Source of the DNA: Treponema sp.
Lineage (GTDB): Bacteria > Spirochaetota > Spirochaetia > Treponematales > Treponemataceae
Direction of reading: 5' to 3'
DNA length: 48,500 nt
NCBI GenBank assembly: GCA_016283615.1
Contig: JAEENG010000087.1
Location: 1-48,500, forward strand
Both the position numbers and the translations under genes were made by a program. Below the pieces are notes generated by a model, which was not told the DNA's origin, did not search any database, and saw only the letters and a list, made by a program, of their open reading frames with translations. Shown one piece after another: positions 30,053 to 38,944 of this stretch (the stretch's first letter is position 1; each line of letters opens with the position of its first letter).

Positions 30053-30517
30053 TTGACACCAACCCAATATTTTAATCAATATCTTAAAGACACCGGAAAA
30101 AAGCCCGACAGCGTTACTTATTCCGGGGAATTAATTTTTGATGATACCGGCTTTATCGGAAGCGAACAGGTCAGAATGGTTTTGAACGGCCAGAAAAAGG
30201 CTGCCTTTACCGCATTCGATTACTTTGACATCAACCTGGAAAAGATTCCCGTTGCAGGCTCCGAGTACATTGTAGAAGATACTTCCGAGAGGCCTTGTGG
30301 AATTGTCCGCGTTAACGATGTTAAGGTTCTTCCGTTCAGCGAGATTTCCTGGGAACTTGCACAGCTTTCGGGCGAAGATGAAAATCTTGAAGAATGGCGT
30401 GAGAGAAACATGGAACTCTTTCTTGAAGAAGGGGATCTGAGCGGTTTTGAATTTAATGAATCCAGCCTCGTTGTAGTTGAAATATTTGATCTTATCTACA
30501 GTAAGCCCGCCGAATAA
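30053..30517 (+). CDS. ASCH-domain protein (TTG start)
   Basis: VLNGQKKAAFTAFDYFDINLEKIPVAGSEYIVEDTSERPCGIVRVNDVKVLPFSEISWELAQLSGEDENLEEWRERNMELF matches the ASCH family pattern. Confidence 0.75.
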   Translation: MTPTQYFNQYLKDTGKKPDSVTYSGELIFDDTGFIGSEQVRMVLNGQKKAAFTAFDYFDINLEKIPVAGSEYIVEDTSERPCGIVRVNDVKVLPFSEISWELAQLSGEDENLEEWRERNMELFLEEGDLSGFEFNESSLVVVEIFDLIYSKPAE

Positions 30518-30554
30518 TAATTTTTGTTATTTTTCTTCATTTTTCATAAACCTG

Positions 30555-30563
30555 TGATATAAT
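30555..30563 (+). promoter_or_regulatory. Extended -10 promoter element
   Basis: TGATATAAT (TG-N-TATAAT), about 97 bp upstream of the next start codon. Confidence 0.5.
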
Positions 30564-30659
30564 TTAAAGTGAGTTTTGTAATTAAACAGAACTTCTTTGC
30601 GTATGCAGAGTTATTAAAAAAGTGTGTCGTCACTATAACCGGCAAAAAAGGAGAAAAAT

Positions 30660-31082
30660 ATGGCAAAAGGACACAAAAGTATTGGTCATTTATTGCTTAA
30701 ACTCGGTCTCGCTGCTTACTTTATCGTAACAGCATTGTGCCTCTTTGGAATTGGCGCTTCTATTAAATCTATGCAGTACGCTGGAGTTATCAAGAGCGTA
30801 TGCGGCGGCGGAACTCTGGGCGACATCGTTCAGATTGTAATCGCTGTATTTATGATTATCGCCGGTGTATTCTTTGCAATCGATATTTTCAAAGATCTCG
30901 GTAAATGGGACAACAAAGTAATGCTTTGCGCAACAATCGTATGGATTGTATTTGCAATCATCGTTGATATCATTTCAAGCACATGGGGTGTAAAACTTAT
31001 CGGTTCTTCACCACTTACATGGGTTTTGAACGTTGCAAAAGATCTCCTTATCATTGGAGCTATTCAGTCAATCCGTGACTAA
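30660..31082 (+). CDS. Small polytopic membrane protein
   Basis: 140 aa with about 4 hydrophobic segments; RBS aggagaa upstream; terminator immediately downstream. Confidence 0.75.
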   Translation: MAKGHKSIGHLLLKLGLAAYFIVTALCLFGIGASIKSMQYAGVIKSVCGGGTLGDIVQIVIAVFMIIAGVFFAIDIFKDLGKWDNKVMLCATIVWIVFAIIVDIISSTWGVKLIGSSPLTWVLNVAKDLLIIGAIQSIRD

Positions 31083-31101
31083 TACATTGTTCTAATGCAA
31101 T

Positions 31102-31137
31102 AAGCCCGTCTGAGAAATCCTCAGACGGGCTTTTTTT
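31102..31137 (+). terminator. Strong intrinsic terminator
   Basis: Perfect 13-bp stem AAGCCCGTCTGAG/CTCAGACGGGCTT then T-tract. Confidence 0.9.
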
Positions 31138-31146
31138 ATGTCTTTT

Positions 31147-31220
31147 TGACCCCAATGCGATTCGAACGCACGACCTTCCGCTTAGGAGGCGGATGCTCTA
31201 TCCAGCTGAGCTACGGGATC
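31147..31220 (-). tRNA. tRNA-Arg (anticodon CCT)
   Basis: Minus strand GATCCCGTAGCTCAGCTGGATAGAGCATCCGCCTCCTAAGCGGAAGGTCGTGCGTTCGAATCGCATTGGGGTCA; cloverleaf folds, anticodon loop CTCCTAA; CCA not encoded. Confidence 0.95.
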
Positions 31221-31299
31221 GAATTCTGGTCTTGTGACAGATGTCCTGACCTTTATTTTTATACTATAACAGAAATGAAGAGTTTATACAAACGGAGTT

Positions 31300-31331
31300 A
31301 AAAAAAAACAGGCAGAAAACCCTGCCTGTTT
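31300..31331 (-). terminator. Intrinsic terminator downstream of the acidic-linker lipoprotein gene
   Basis: Minus strand AACAGGCAG-GGTTTT-CTGCCTGTTTTTTTTT. Confidence 0.8.
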
Positions 31332-31365
31332 ATGTGTGCTGTAATGCTGTTTAATAATTCTTTAA

Positions 31366-33294
31366 TTAAACCGGGGTGTATTCACTTAATGTGTATGTTG
31401 CATCATCCGTGTCATCGGCTGCATCACCGCCATCAGTAATGTTAACGTTATCCACGCTGTCAACGGTAATAGTATTTATACAGTCTTCGCTTTCGGCTGT
31501 CGAACCGTCTGTTGAACTGTAAATTCTGAGAGGTGTAGTGTCTGTTGTTCCAGAATAGTATTTACCGTCAATATCTAGAGTAGACCAGCCTGCGACATGC
31601 ACGGCATACAAATTTGAATTCAGGAATTTGTTTGTGTCATTGAAATATCCGTGTCCTTTGAGGTAAATTTCACATGGGTTTGCTGTCGTTGCTTCAATAT
31701 TAGAATTCATTACATCTACAAATGTATTGGTATTTATTGTATCAAGTGTAGAGTCCAATAAATCATCAATGTTTAAGTTTAAGGTACCGCTAATAATATA
31801 AACTGCACCTGTAGCGCAGACATAGTTATTATAAAATGTACAACCGGTTATATTCATTTCTCCACCAGTCGCCATGGTGATAATGCCGATATCATCATTT
31901 CCTGCAAAGTTGGTTACAGTACAGTTTTCCATTGTAAATGTACCGGTAAGACTTAACGGATTTGTTTCCAGATCTCCTTCGTTTACGGAATGAGAACAAT
32001 AGAACAGCAGGCACTTAAGGTTTGTACCATCCAGGGCTACAGAAGAAAGTCCGAGGTTTGCATGATCTTCAATGCTGAACATGTGATTTTCGAAATCTTC
32101 TCCTGCATAGATGGTCTTTATGGAACCACCGTAGTTTCCTGAGATAACTATGTAAGCACTTTCCGGAACCGTGAGCGTTTCTGAGAGGGTAATATCATCT
32201 TTCAGAATAATGGCAAATTTAGTATTAGTACCTTCATACATTTTTTCTCTGCATTTTTCGAAAGCAGCAGAAAGAGACATAGGGTCATCTTCAAGACCGT
32301 TAGCATTGTCGGCAGCTGAATTTGAAACGTAGTATGTTAGGTAATCTTCCCATGGATCCACTACAGGGTCTGGGTCTGTGTCTGGGTCTGGTTCCACGAT
32401 AGGGTCTGTGTCTGGGTCACCCTCGTCGTCTCCTCCAGACCCGCCGTTATCATCATTTATCACGTCGTCGCCACTGTCAGTTGTTTGACCTGGTGTAAAA
32501 TCAAATACGTTAAGTCCCGGGTTAACAAACCTTGTAAATTCAAATTTTTCAGGTTCTTCTTTTTCATTGAAGTTGATAAGAAGAGTAAAGGTTACTTCCT
32601 GATCAAAAGGAACTGAGTTAAGCTTGAGTGAAACTGTTGAAAAATCAAAGCCGCTGTCAGGCCATGTAAGCTTTTTCAAATTATTTGAATATTCTTCTGC
32701 TAACTTTTGGATTTCTAAGAGAGCAAGCGGATTGTCTGTAGAAAAATTTTCTAAAGATGCTTCATCTAGTGCTCCGCTGGAAAGGTCGAAACCTAAATTT
32801 GCCATAGCTTTATAATAGTTGAATGTAATTTTTATTAAAGATTTGTAGTAGGATTTTATTGAATCCAACTGTTTTGCAAAGGGATAAACCTTTTCAGATT
32901 CCTGTCCGAAGTTTGTCTTTATCTGAATCCAAAAATCCTCATTACCGCTAACACTCGAAAAATCTGATGAGGTATTTATGATTTTATCAGCGAGAATATC
33001 GCAGGCCTGATCATCTGTTAAACCGTAGTCGGGACCTGTTAAGGTAGAAATAATCCGGTAATAAATAAAAAATTCTTCTTCTTCCGAAATCTCTGAAGAA
33101 GCAAGCATATCGTCTATAAAAGAATAATCGTCGTTTGTTGGAGAAGAGCCGGTTTCTCTTGCCATGGTTCCTGAAAGGCTGGCTTTAACTTCGATGTCAG
33201 CAACTTTCTTGTTCGGCTGGAACACGTTTGAGCAGGAAGTGATGAGCAGGGCTCCCAAAATTACTGAGAATAAAACAGAAATTCGATTTTTCAT
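31366..33294 (-). CDS. Large lipoprotein with acidic DP-rich linker and right-handed beta-helix-like C-terminal region
   Basis: Lipobox ALLITSC; PDTDPIVEPDPDTDPDPVVDP linker; TLTVPESAYIVISGN...FTMENCTVTNFAGND...GGEMNITGCTFYNNY is beta-helix-like. Confidence 0.75.
   Translation of the reverse strand: MKNRISVLFSVILGALLITSCSNVFQPNKKVADIEVKASLSGTMARETGSSPTNDDYSFIDDMLASSEISEEEEFFIYYRIISTLTGPDYGLTDDQACDILADKIINTSSDFSSVSGNEDFWIQIKTNFGQESEKVYPFAKQLDSIKSYYKSLIKITFNYYKAMANLGFDLSSGALDEASLENFSTDNPLALLEIQKLAEEYSNNLKKLTWPDSGFDFSTVSLKLNSVPFDQEVTFTLLINFNEKEEPEKFEFTRFVNPGLNVFDFTPGQTTDSGDDVINDDNGGSGGDDEGDPDTDPIVEPDPDTDPDPVVDPWEDYLTYYVSNSAADNANGLEDDPMSLSAAFEKCREKMYEGTNTKFAIILKDDITLSETLTVPESAYIVISGNYGGSIKTIYAGEDFENHMFSIEDHANLGLSSVALDGTNLKCLLFYCSHSVNEGDLETNPLSLTGTFTMENCTVTNFAGNDDIGIITMATGGEMNITGCTFYNNYVCATGAVYIISGTLNLNIDDLLDSTLDTINTNTFVDVMNSNIEATTANPCEIYLKGHGYFNDTNKFLNSNLYAVHVAGWSTLDIDGKYYSGTTDTTPLRIYSSTDGSTAESEDCINTITVDSVDNVNITDGGDAADDTDDATYTLSEYTPV
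32365..32420 (-). repeat. Short degenerate repeats encoding the DP-rich linker
   Basis: AGGGTCTG(GGTCTG)TGTCTGGGTC occurs twice within 56 bp. Confidence 0.6.
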
Positions 33295-33326
33295 GGTCTG
33301 ACCTCTCTTGTTTCTTACTTTAGCTG

Positions 33327-34166
33327 CTAGAAGTTGTAATAAACTCCACGCTGTGCAAATCCTAAGAAACCCTTATCTTTAGGCTTAAATTTCTTATAGT
33401 TCTCTCCGTAATGGCAAAGCAGAATTTTACTTTTTGTTGACTGTGGCAATGTGGCGATTTCTTCGTACCAGGCATGTACCCCGCCCGGGTAAAACTGGCA
33501 GTCGTGGAAGATGTATTCAATTTTGTAATTGGATTCCATCCAGCTGATTAAATCCGGATCAAATTTTGTGTCGCCGGTAAAAAGAATCCGGTCATCAATC
33601 AAAACTCCCAGTGAATAAAAACATTCTTTCCAGTCATTTGTGTTTGACGGAATATGATTTGTCCTGAATATTTTTACGTCGATTGAACCTATCTTTGCGT
33701 GGTACATTGGCCGCGGAGTATCAGAAAGTTCAACCGGTTTAATCTGGTCAAAATAATCTTCAAAGGTCATAAATTTGCCCTGGGCGCTTTGTTCGCCGTA
33801 AGAACAGCCTCCCTTGAGGCTTTCGTTCCACAGGATTTCTTTATATTCATCAGTGATTACGATTCGTGGACGTGTTTTGGCAATATAACGGCCTGCAAGA
33901 GCAAGTTCTTCAAGTCCGCCGATGTGATCCGCGTGACTGTGGGTTATCAGAACATTTTTTATCGTTACTAGCGGCGTGTTATAAGTCGTAAGTGCATAAG
34001 GGCAGATGTTCCCGCAGTCAATCAGAAGGTGATCGTCGCCTTTGATAATCAGAACATTGTTCTGGAAGTCAACCTTGTTGAATGCACTTCCTGTTCCGAC
34101 AAAGAAAAACTGCAGTGTACCGTCATTGGTGAGATTAATTTTTTTCTTAAATTTCGTAATCTTCAT
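33327..34166 (-). CDS. MBL-fold metallo-hydrolase
   Basis: VLITHSHADHIGGLEELALAGRY, later His/Asp ligands (RTNHIPS, LFTGDTKFD, FHDCQF, LLCHYG). Confidence 0.85.
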   Translation of the reverse strand: MKITKFKKKINLTNDGTLQFFFVGTGSAFNKVDFQNNVLIIKGDDHLLIDCGNICPYALTTYNTPLVTIKNVLITHSHADHIGGLEELALAGRYIAKTRPRIVITDEYKEILWNESLKGGCSYGEQSAQGKFMTFEDYFDQIKPVELSDTPRPMYHAKIGSIDVKIFRTNHIPSNTNDWKECFYSLGVLIDDRILFTGDTKFDPDLISWMESNYKIEYIFHDCQFYPGGVHAWYEEIATLPQSTKSKILLCHYGENYKKFKPKDKGFLGFAQRGVYYNF

Positions 34167-34242
34167 TTAAAAAATCCTTAAATTTATTATAACCCCAAAG
34201 TGTTATAAAAACTATCAGAAGATTATAAAAAAATGTCATTTT

Positions 34243-34902
34243 TTATAGTAGGGAAGTAAGCCCGTATACGTCATTTACACCGTCTACGAGAATAGCTCCC
34301 ATGCCGAGTTCCAACGGCAGGGCGAGGTCTATGTCGTAGCGGTCGCCGATGCTGATACAGTTGTTGAATTCAACCGGGGTGTCGAGGACGTTTTGTGCCG
34401 TTTTGAGGGCAAGTTCAAAGATTTCTTTTGCGGGTTTGGACTTTTTTGTTGAATCAAGTCCGATTACTTTTTTTATGTAGTTCTGGATTCCGATGACCTG
34501 GAGCGTGCGGGCGGCAGGCTCAACCGGGTTGTTGGTAACGCAGATTATGTAATATTTTCTTGAAAGCGCGTCCAGTGTTTGAATCAGTTTTTCGTCCCTG
34601 GAAAGGTATTTTGCAGGATCAAAAAGAGTTTTGCGCCACTGGATGCTCTGTTCAATAGAAATGCCAAAGTGGGTGAGAAGGTTTCCGAGGCTGATTTTTT
34701 TGCCTTCGTGAGTTTTTGCCCATTCACTTCTAAAATTGCGTACAAGTTTGCGGCCTTCGTCGTGGCTGATTCCGCGGATGTCGGCAAAGTGCCTTACCTG
34801 GCTGTCAATCTGCTCTTTTGCGTATTCGGGATTGGTGTACAAAGTTGAATCAATATCGAATATTAAAACTTTTGTTTCATCCGGAATTCTGTAAACTTTC
34901 AT
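34243..34902 (-). CDS. HAD-superfamily hydrolase
   Basis: LIFDIDSTLYTN motif I, VTNNP motif II, KKSKPAKEIFELAL motif III, SIGDRYDIDLA motif IV. Confidence 0.88.
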   Translation of the reverse strand: MKVYRIPDETKVLIFDIDSTLYTNPEYAKEQIDSQVRHFADIRGISHDEGRKLVRNFRSEWAKTHEGKKISLGNLLTHFGISIEQSIQWRKTLFDPAKYLSRDEKLIQTLDALSRKYYIICVTNNPVEPAARTLQVIGIQNYIKKVIGLDSTKKSKPAKEIFELALKTAQNVLDTPVEFNNCISIGDRYDIDLALPLELGMGAILVDGVNDVYGLTSLL

Positions 34903-34931
34903 GGCTGTACTGTCTGGCGGTTACAGGGCGT

Positions 34932-36194
34932 TTAGTCGTGATCCGCCGGCACTGTCGGCATATAGGTTTTTGCTTTTTTTACAAGCGCAAAGGCGGCTTC
35001 TTCGATTGAGTCGTAGTAACCGAGTGCAATGCGTGCAAGAACGTTGTCGCCCACGAGTTCGGCGTCAACACATTCTGTTACGCTGATAGGGATGCAGAGT
35101 GTGTCGCATTTAACCTGTGTCCACTTTTCGTTTAATGCCTGGCCGCCTGTGATTGTCATGCTGCGCGGGAGCGGAATTTTTGCTTTCTGCGAAGCCTGTT
35201 TTAAGATGTTTACGGCAGCCCAGAGCTGGTGCGTTACATCGTGAACTACTGTCAGACCTTCGTTTTTGAGTTCTTCAGAAATGATTTTTTCTGTTCCTTC
35301 CTTGTCCCAGTCAACGAGGAGGGCAACGAGGTTTTTATGTGTGATTTTTTGTCCGATTTCTTTTTCTACTTTGTCTTTGAATATTGCAAAGCGGCTTCCT
35401 GTATCAGGAATCAAAACGCTCGCATTCCACATTCCAGGGATGATTGACGGAAGGGTGCGGATGTTGGGTGCATAAATCGGTTCGCTCGTACAGAGGTTGA
35501 TTCCTTCGCTTGAACCTGCACGGTCGCACATAAGACCGTTGTCCAGGGTATCTGTGCCGATTAAGGCTACGATAAAGTCAGGTGCGCCGCAGAAAACGAG
35601 GGTTCCTTCCGTGAGCCCTGTGAGTTCGGCAGCCTGTTTGTTAACCTTTCCTGCAAGTGCGCCCGGTTTTACAAAAGGCGGAAGTTTTGCAGTTTCATCA
35701 GCGCTGAAGCCTTCTGCCTTTAACTGAGCGTCAGTCCAGTAAATCTTTTCGTAGCGTTCTTCCGGAAGGATTGTCACTCTGGCGCCTGTAAGGCTGTAAA
35801 TCAAATATTCCGGTCCGCTGAATACGGAAGAAGCTTCGTGCCATTCAAGCGGGTATGTTTTTCTAAAACCATCGATTCGATTCAAAAAAAGCGAATCCTT
35901 ATCCGTTACCGTAGAAGGCACCGGACGGCTCCACAAAAGTGTAGTTCCGTCTTCGCTTACGATTGTAGGGCCGTTTCCGCTGATACAGATTGCTTCGATT
36001 CCAACTTCCGGCTGCTTTTGCCTGAGTTCGTCCAGACATTCTTTTACGCCTGTCATCCATTCAAGAGCAGCTTTCTGGCTTGTAGTGTTCCTGAATGTGT
36101 AGCGTGCAAAGGCAAGGCTCTTAGGCGAGTCTTCCATGTATGCGGCCTTAAGCGATGAAGTTCCAATATCGATGCAGAGAACGGCGTCTTTCAT
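34932..36194 (-). CDS. FGGY-family carbohydrate kinase
   Basis: AVLCIDIGTSSLKAAYMED N-terminus, ISGNGPTIV, PDFIVALIGTDTLDNGLMCDRAGSSEGINL, MTITGGQALNEKWTQ. Confidence 0.85.
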   Translation of the reverse strand: MKDAVLCIDIGTSSLKAAYMEDSPKSLAFARYTFRNTTSQKAALEWMTGVKECLDELRQKQPEVGIEAICISGNGPTIVSEDGTTLLWSRPVPSTVTDKDSLFLNRIDGFRKTYPLEWHEASSVFSGPEYLIYSLTGARVTILPEERYEKIYWTDAQLKAEGFSADETAKLPPFVKPGALAGKVNKQAAELTGLTEGTLVFCGAPDFIVALIGTDTLDNGLMCDRAGSSEGINLCTSEPIYAPNIRTLPSIIPGMWNASVLIPDTGSRFAIFKDKVEKEIGQKITHKNLVALLVDWDKEGTEKIISEELKNEGLTVVHDVTHQLWAAVNILKQASQKAKIPLPRSMTITGGQALNEKWTQVKCDTLCIPISVTECVDAELVGDNVLARIALGYYDSIEEAAFALVKKAKTYMPTVPADHD

Positions 36195-36199
36195 TGATT

Positions 36200-37444
36200 C
36201 TAGTCTTCTTTCTTAATCAATTTGTCGATGATAGTGCGGTTATCAAGCAAATCGCTCAAGCTCTGGTCGTGGTGGATGCGTGTAATAACGTTGGCAAAAA
36301 GGCCCGAAACGTTTGTACTGATGAACCACTCCTTTTCCTTGAGGTCCGGGTGATATACGGCGTTTGTACCGATAATGCGGTAGAAAAGTCCGTCTTTGTA
36401 TGCCTGATCAAAAAGTTCAATTGCGTTGCCTGTAAAGAACGGAAGTGAGATTGCTGCGATAACTTTTGTAGCTCCCAGGTCGTGGAGGAATCCCATAGCC
36501 TTGAGCAGTGTACCGCCGGTTCCGAGCATATCGTCTGCGAGGAATGCAACCTTGCCCTTTACGTCGCCCAGGAGCTTGATGCTCTTGATGTTTGTATTTT
36601 TAGCGTCCTGTGTAACGACCGAGTAGTCACGCTCCTTGTAAATCATTGCCAGTGGTACTTTAAGTCCTGTTGCGTAGAACTTGTTGCGGTCGATTGCACC
36701 TGTATCCGGGCTTACAACAACGAGGTCTTCCTTGTCCGGACCAGAAAGATTAACTACCTTTGCAAGTTCACGGATAATCTGGTAAGAAGCGTGAAGGTTA
36801 TCAAGGTAAGTTGTATTGAATGCGTTAACGATTTCCCGGGAGTGAATATCAAGTGTGATTACGCGTGTAACGTGCTTCATTTCGTAGATGTGGCAGAGAA
36901 GGGATGCTGTCAGGCCCTCGCGGCTCTTCTTTTTGTGCTGGCGGCTGTATGGGAATGCCGGAAGAACGAGTGTGATTGATTTTGCGCCGGCCTGCTGAAC
37001 TGCGTCGATTGTTACGAGCAGAGTCATTACATGGTCGTTTACAGAGAAAGTAACTGTGTTTTTTCCGTCATTCATCTGAATCGGAAGGTGGTTTTCTGCA
37101 TCCTGGAAGATGTAGATGTCCTTTCCGCGTACACAGTCCAGAAGTTCGGCCTTAACTTCGCCGTTGGCAAACCATGTAAATCTCGTATTGATTTTAAAAT
37201 CAGGTGCGCGGTACTTATCTACTGCCCCGCGTACAACGAGGTCAGAAGTTACCATGTCGTTGCGGTAGTTGATATCCTGAACAAGCTTGTCTTTTTCAAG
37301 GTTGTAGCGTTTTGAAATAACATCGTTTTTGAGAGTAAAGCGGTGTTTGTACATGTGGCGAAGGTGTGTGATAACTTCGTCTGCAAAAGATGCTCCGCCC
37401 GGGCAAGCGATAATTCCCAGGTTAGTCGGTTCAGAATATGGCAT
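36200..37444 (-). CDS. Ribose-phosphate pyrophosphokinase-like protein (divergent, extended N-terminal region)
   Basis: FANGEVKAELLDCVRGKDIYIFQD, PAFPYSRQHKK, VVSPDTGAIDRNKFYA, VAFLADDMLGTGGTLLKAMGFL, FFTGNAIELF. Confidence 0.85.
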   Translation of the reverse strand: MPYSEPTNLGIIACPGGASFADEVITHLRHMYKHRFTLKNDVISKRYNLEKDKLVQDINYRNDMVTSDLVVRGAVDKYRAPDFKINTRFTWFANGEVKAELLDCVRGKDIYIFQDAENHLPIQMNDGKNTVTFSVNDHVMTLLVTIDAVQQAGAKSITLVLPAFPYSRQHKKKSREGLTASLLCHIYEMKHVTRVITLDIHSREIVNAFNTTYLDNLHASYQIIRELAKVVNLSGPDKEDLVVVSPDTGAIDRNKFYATGLKVPLAMIYKERDYSVVTQDAKNTNIKSIKLLGDVKGKVAFLADDMLGTGGTLLKAMGFLHDLGATKVIAAISLPFFTGNAIELFDQAYKDGLFYRIIGTNAVYHPDLKEKEWFISTNVSGLFANVITRIHHDQSLSDLLDNRTIIDKLIKKED

Positions 37445-37481
37445 TTGAGTTCCCCGTTAATGAATTTGATTTTGTACGCTA

Positions 37482-37510
37482 ATAGTAGCATTTATGGGGT
37501 ATATGGTCAA
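37482..37510 (-). promoter_or_regulatory. Predicted sigma-70 promoter for the PRPP synthetase gene
   Basis: Minus strand TTGACC-N17-TACTAT, 38 bp upstream of the start codon. Confidence 0.65.
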
Positions 37511-37569
37511 TTATTCCGCTATATATAGGGCACTTGAACCTAATTCTACTTTTATCTACAATCAACACA

Positions 37570-38499
37570 ATGAAATTGACTGTGATGGGCTCTGGAACAA
37601 GCCACGGAATCCCCGTAATTGCCTGCGACTGCGATGTCTGCAAATCAAGTGATATTCACGATAAAAGACTCCGCTGTTCCGTTTATGTAGAAGCGCAGGG
37701 AAATACCGCCAGGGATCCGGACGGCCAGGTTTACCCGACAACAAATCTTGTTATTGATACGGGCCCGGAATTTAGAATTCAATGCTTAAAATACAATGTC
37801 AAAAGACTTGATGGCGTCCTGATTACTCACAGCCATGCAGATCACTGCCACGGACTCGACGATTTGCGCATTTTCAGTTTTAAAAAGCCCAATAAAAAAG
37901 AAACTCCGGGCGACGGGCTTCCGATTTACTGCAATTCAAATACACTCAACGATTTGATTTATCGATTTGCCTATATTTTTAAGGTTAATAACCTTGGCGG
38001 CGGAATTCCAAAGCTGAATCTGCTTCCGACCGACAGCTACAGCGAAAAAAAGCCTTTTTCAATCGGAACAATCGAGGTTCTGCCGGTGCCGATGATGCAC
38101 GGCTATCTTGAAGCAAACGGTTTTGTCCTGCGAGATACAACTCCTGACGGTGCCGAGCACGCAATTGCCTATCTGACAGACTGCAGCCATATTCCAGATC
38201 TTTCCCTTGAATCAATCAAAGCATTCTGCGGAAAGCGCGGCAGCCCGGAGCACCTGATTATCGACGGGCTCAGAAAGACAGAGCACTGGACCCACTGCAA
38301 TTTTGACAAGGCGCTTTTTTACGCAAATCAGATCGGGGCCGCACACACCTGGCTTACACATATTACGCACGAAACATTTCACACGGATGTCCAGAATTAT
38401 ATCAATGCGCACCTTGCAGAATATACTCTGCTGAATAAAATCGTCCGTGCTGGCGGCTCAGTTGCTCCTGCTTACGACGGTTTGCAGATAGAAGTGTGA
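37570..38499 (+). CDS. MBL-fold metallo-hydrolase, PhnP-like
   Basis: MKLTVMGSGTSHGIPVIACDCDVCKSSD...RLRCSVYV, VLITHSHADHCHGLDDLR. Confidence 0.85.
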   Translation: MKLTVMGSGTSHGIPVIACDCDVCKSSDIHDKRLRCSVYVEAQGNTARDPDGQVYPTTNLVIDTGPEFRIQCLKYNVKRLDGVLITHSHADHCHGLDDLRIFSFKKPNKKETPGDGLPIYCNSNTLNDLIYRFAYIFKVNNLGGGIPKLNLLPTDSYSEKKPFSIGTIEVLPVPMMHGYLEANGFVLRDTTPDGAEHAIAYLTDCSHIPDLSLESIKAFCGKRGSPEHLIIDGLRKTEHWTHCNFDKALFYANQIGAAHTWLTHITHETFHTDVQNYINAHLAEYTLLNKIVRAGGSVAPAYDGLQIEV

Positions 38500-38535
38500 A
38501 ATTCAATAATTTGAATAAATTTGCGCTAAATGTCG

Positions 38536-38564
38536 TTGACACAAAAAACGCTTTTATATATATT
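38536..38564 (+). promoter_or_regulatory. Near-consensus sigma-70 promoter upstream of rpmB
   Basis: TTGACA-N17-TATATT, 41 bp upstream of the ATG. Confidence 0.8.
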
Positions 38565-38605
38565 ATAAAAACTCACGTGTAATTTATTCGAGGTAGGTAT
38601 ATATT

Positions 38606-38842
38606 ATGTCAAGAATTTGTGATGTATGCGGAAAAGGTTCAATGTCTGGTAACAAAGTATCTAAATCATACAACCACACACGCCGCACTTGGAGACCTAA
38701 CCTTCTTAAGGTTAAGACAGAAGTTGGTGGAACAACAGCAACATTGAATGTTTGCACACGTTGTCTCCGCAGCGGATTTGTAACTAAAAAAATCAACGTA
38801 ACTCCTGCTAATGCTGGTGCTCCAAAAGCCGAAGCAAACTAA
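38606..38842 (+). CDS. rpmB: 50S ribosomal protein L28 (zinc-ribbon CxxC form)
   Basis: MSRICDVCGKGSMSGNKVSKSYNHTRRTWRPNL...LNVCTRCLRSG. Confidence 0.95.
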   Translation: MSRICDVCGKGSMSGNKVSKSYNHTRRTWRPNLLKVKTEVGGTTATLNVCTRCLRSGFVTKKINVTPANAGAPKAEAN

Positions 38843-38862
38843 TTAGTTAATTACGTATGCTA

Positions 38863-38898
38863 AAAACCCGTCGATAAAGTTTCGGCGGGATTTTTTTT
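38863..38898 (+). terminator. Intrinsic terminator downstream of rpmB
   Basis: CCCGTCGA-TAAAGT-TTCGGCGGG hairpin (one G-T pair) followed by T8. Confidence 0.7.
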
Positions 38899-38944
38899 GC
38901 CCGCCGGTGTTTTGCCTGCAAAAAAGCGTGGGGGAGGGCAGAAC

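Noticed and set aside
36482-36979. 165-aa plus-strand ORF opposite the PRPP synthetase gene
   Set aside because: Cys-rich antisense shadow ORF overlapping a strong CDS.
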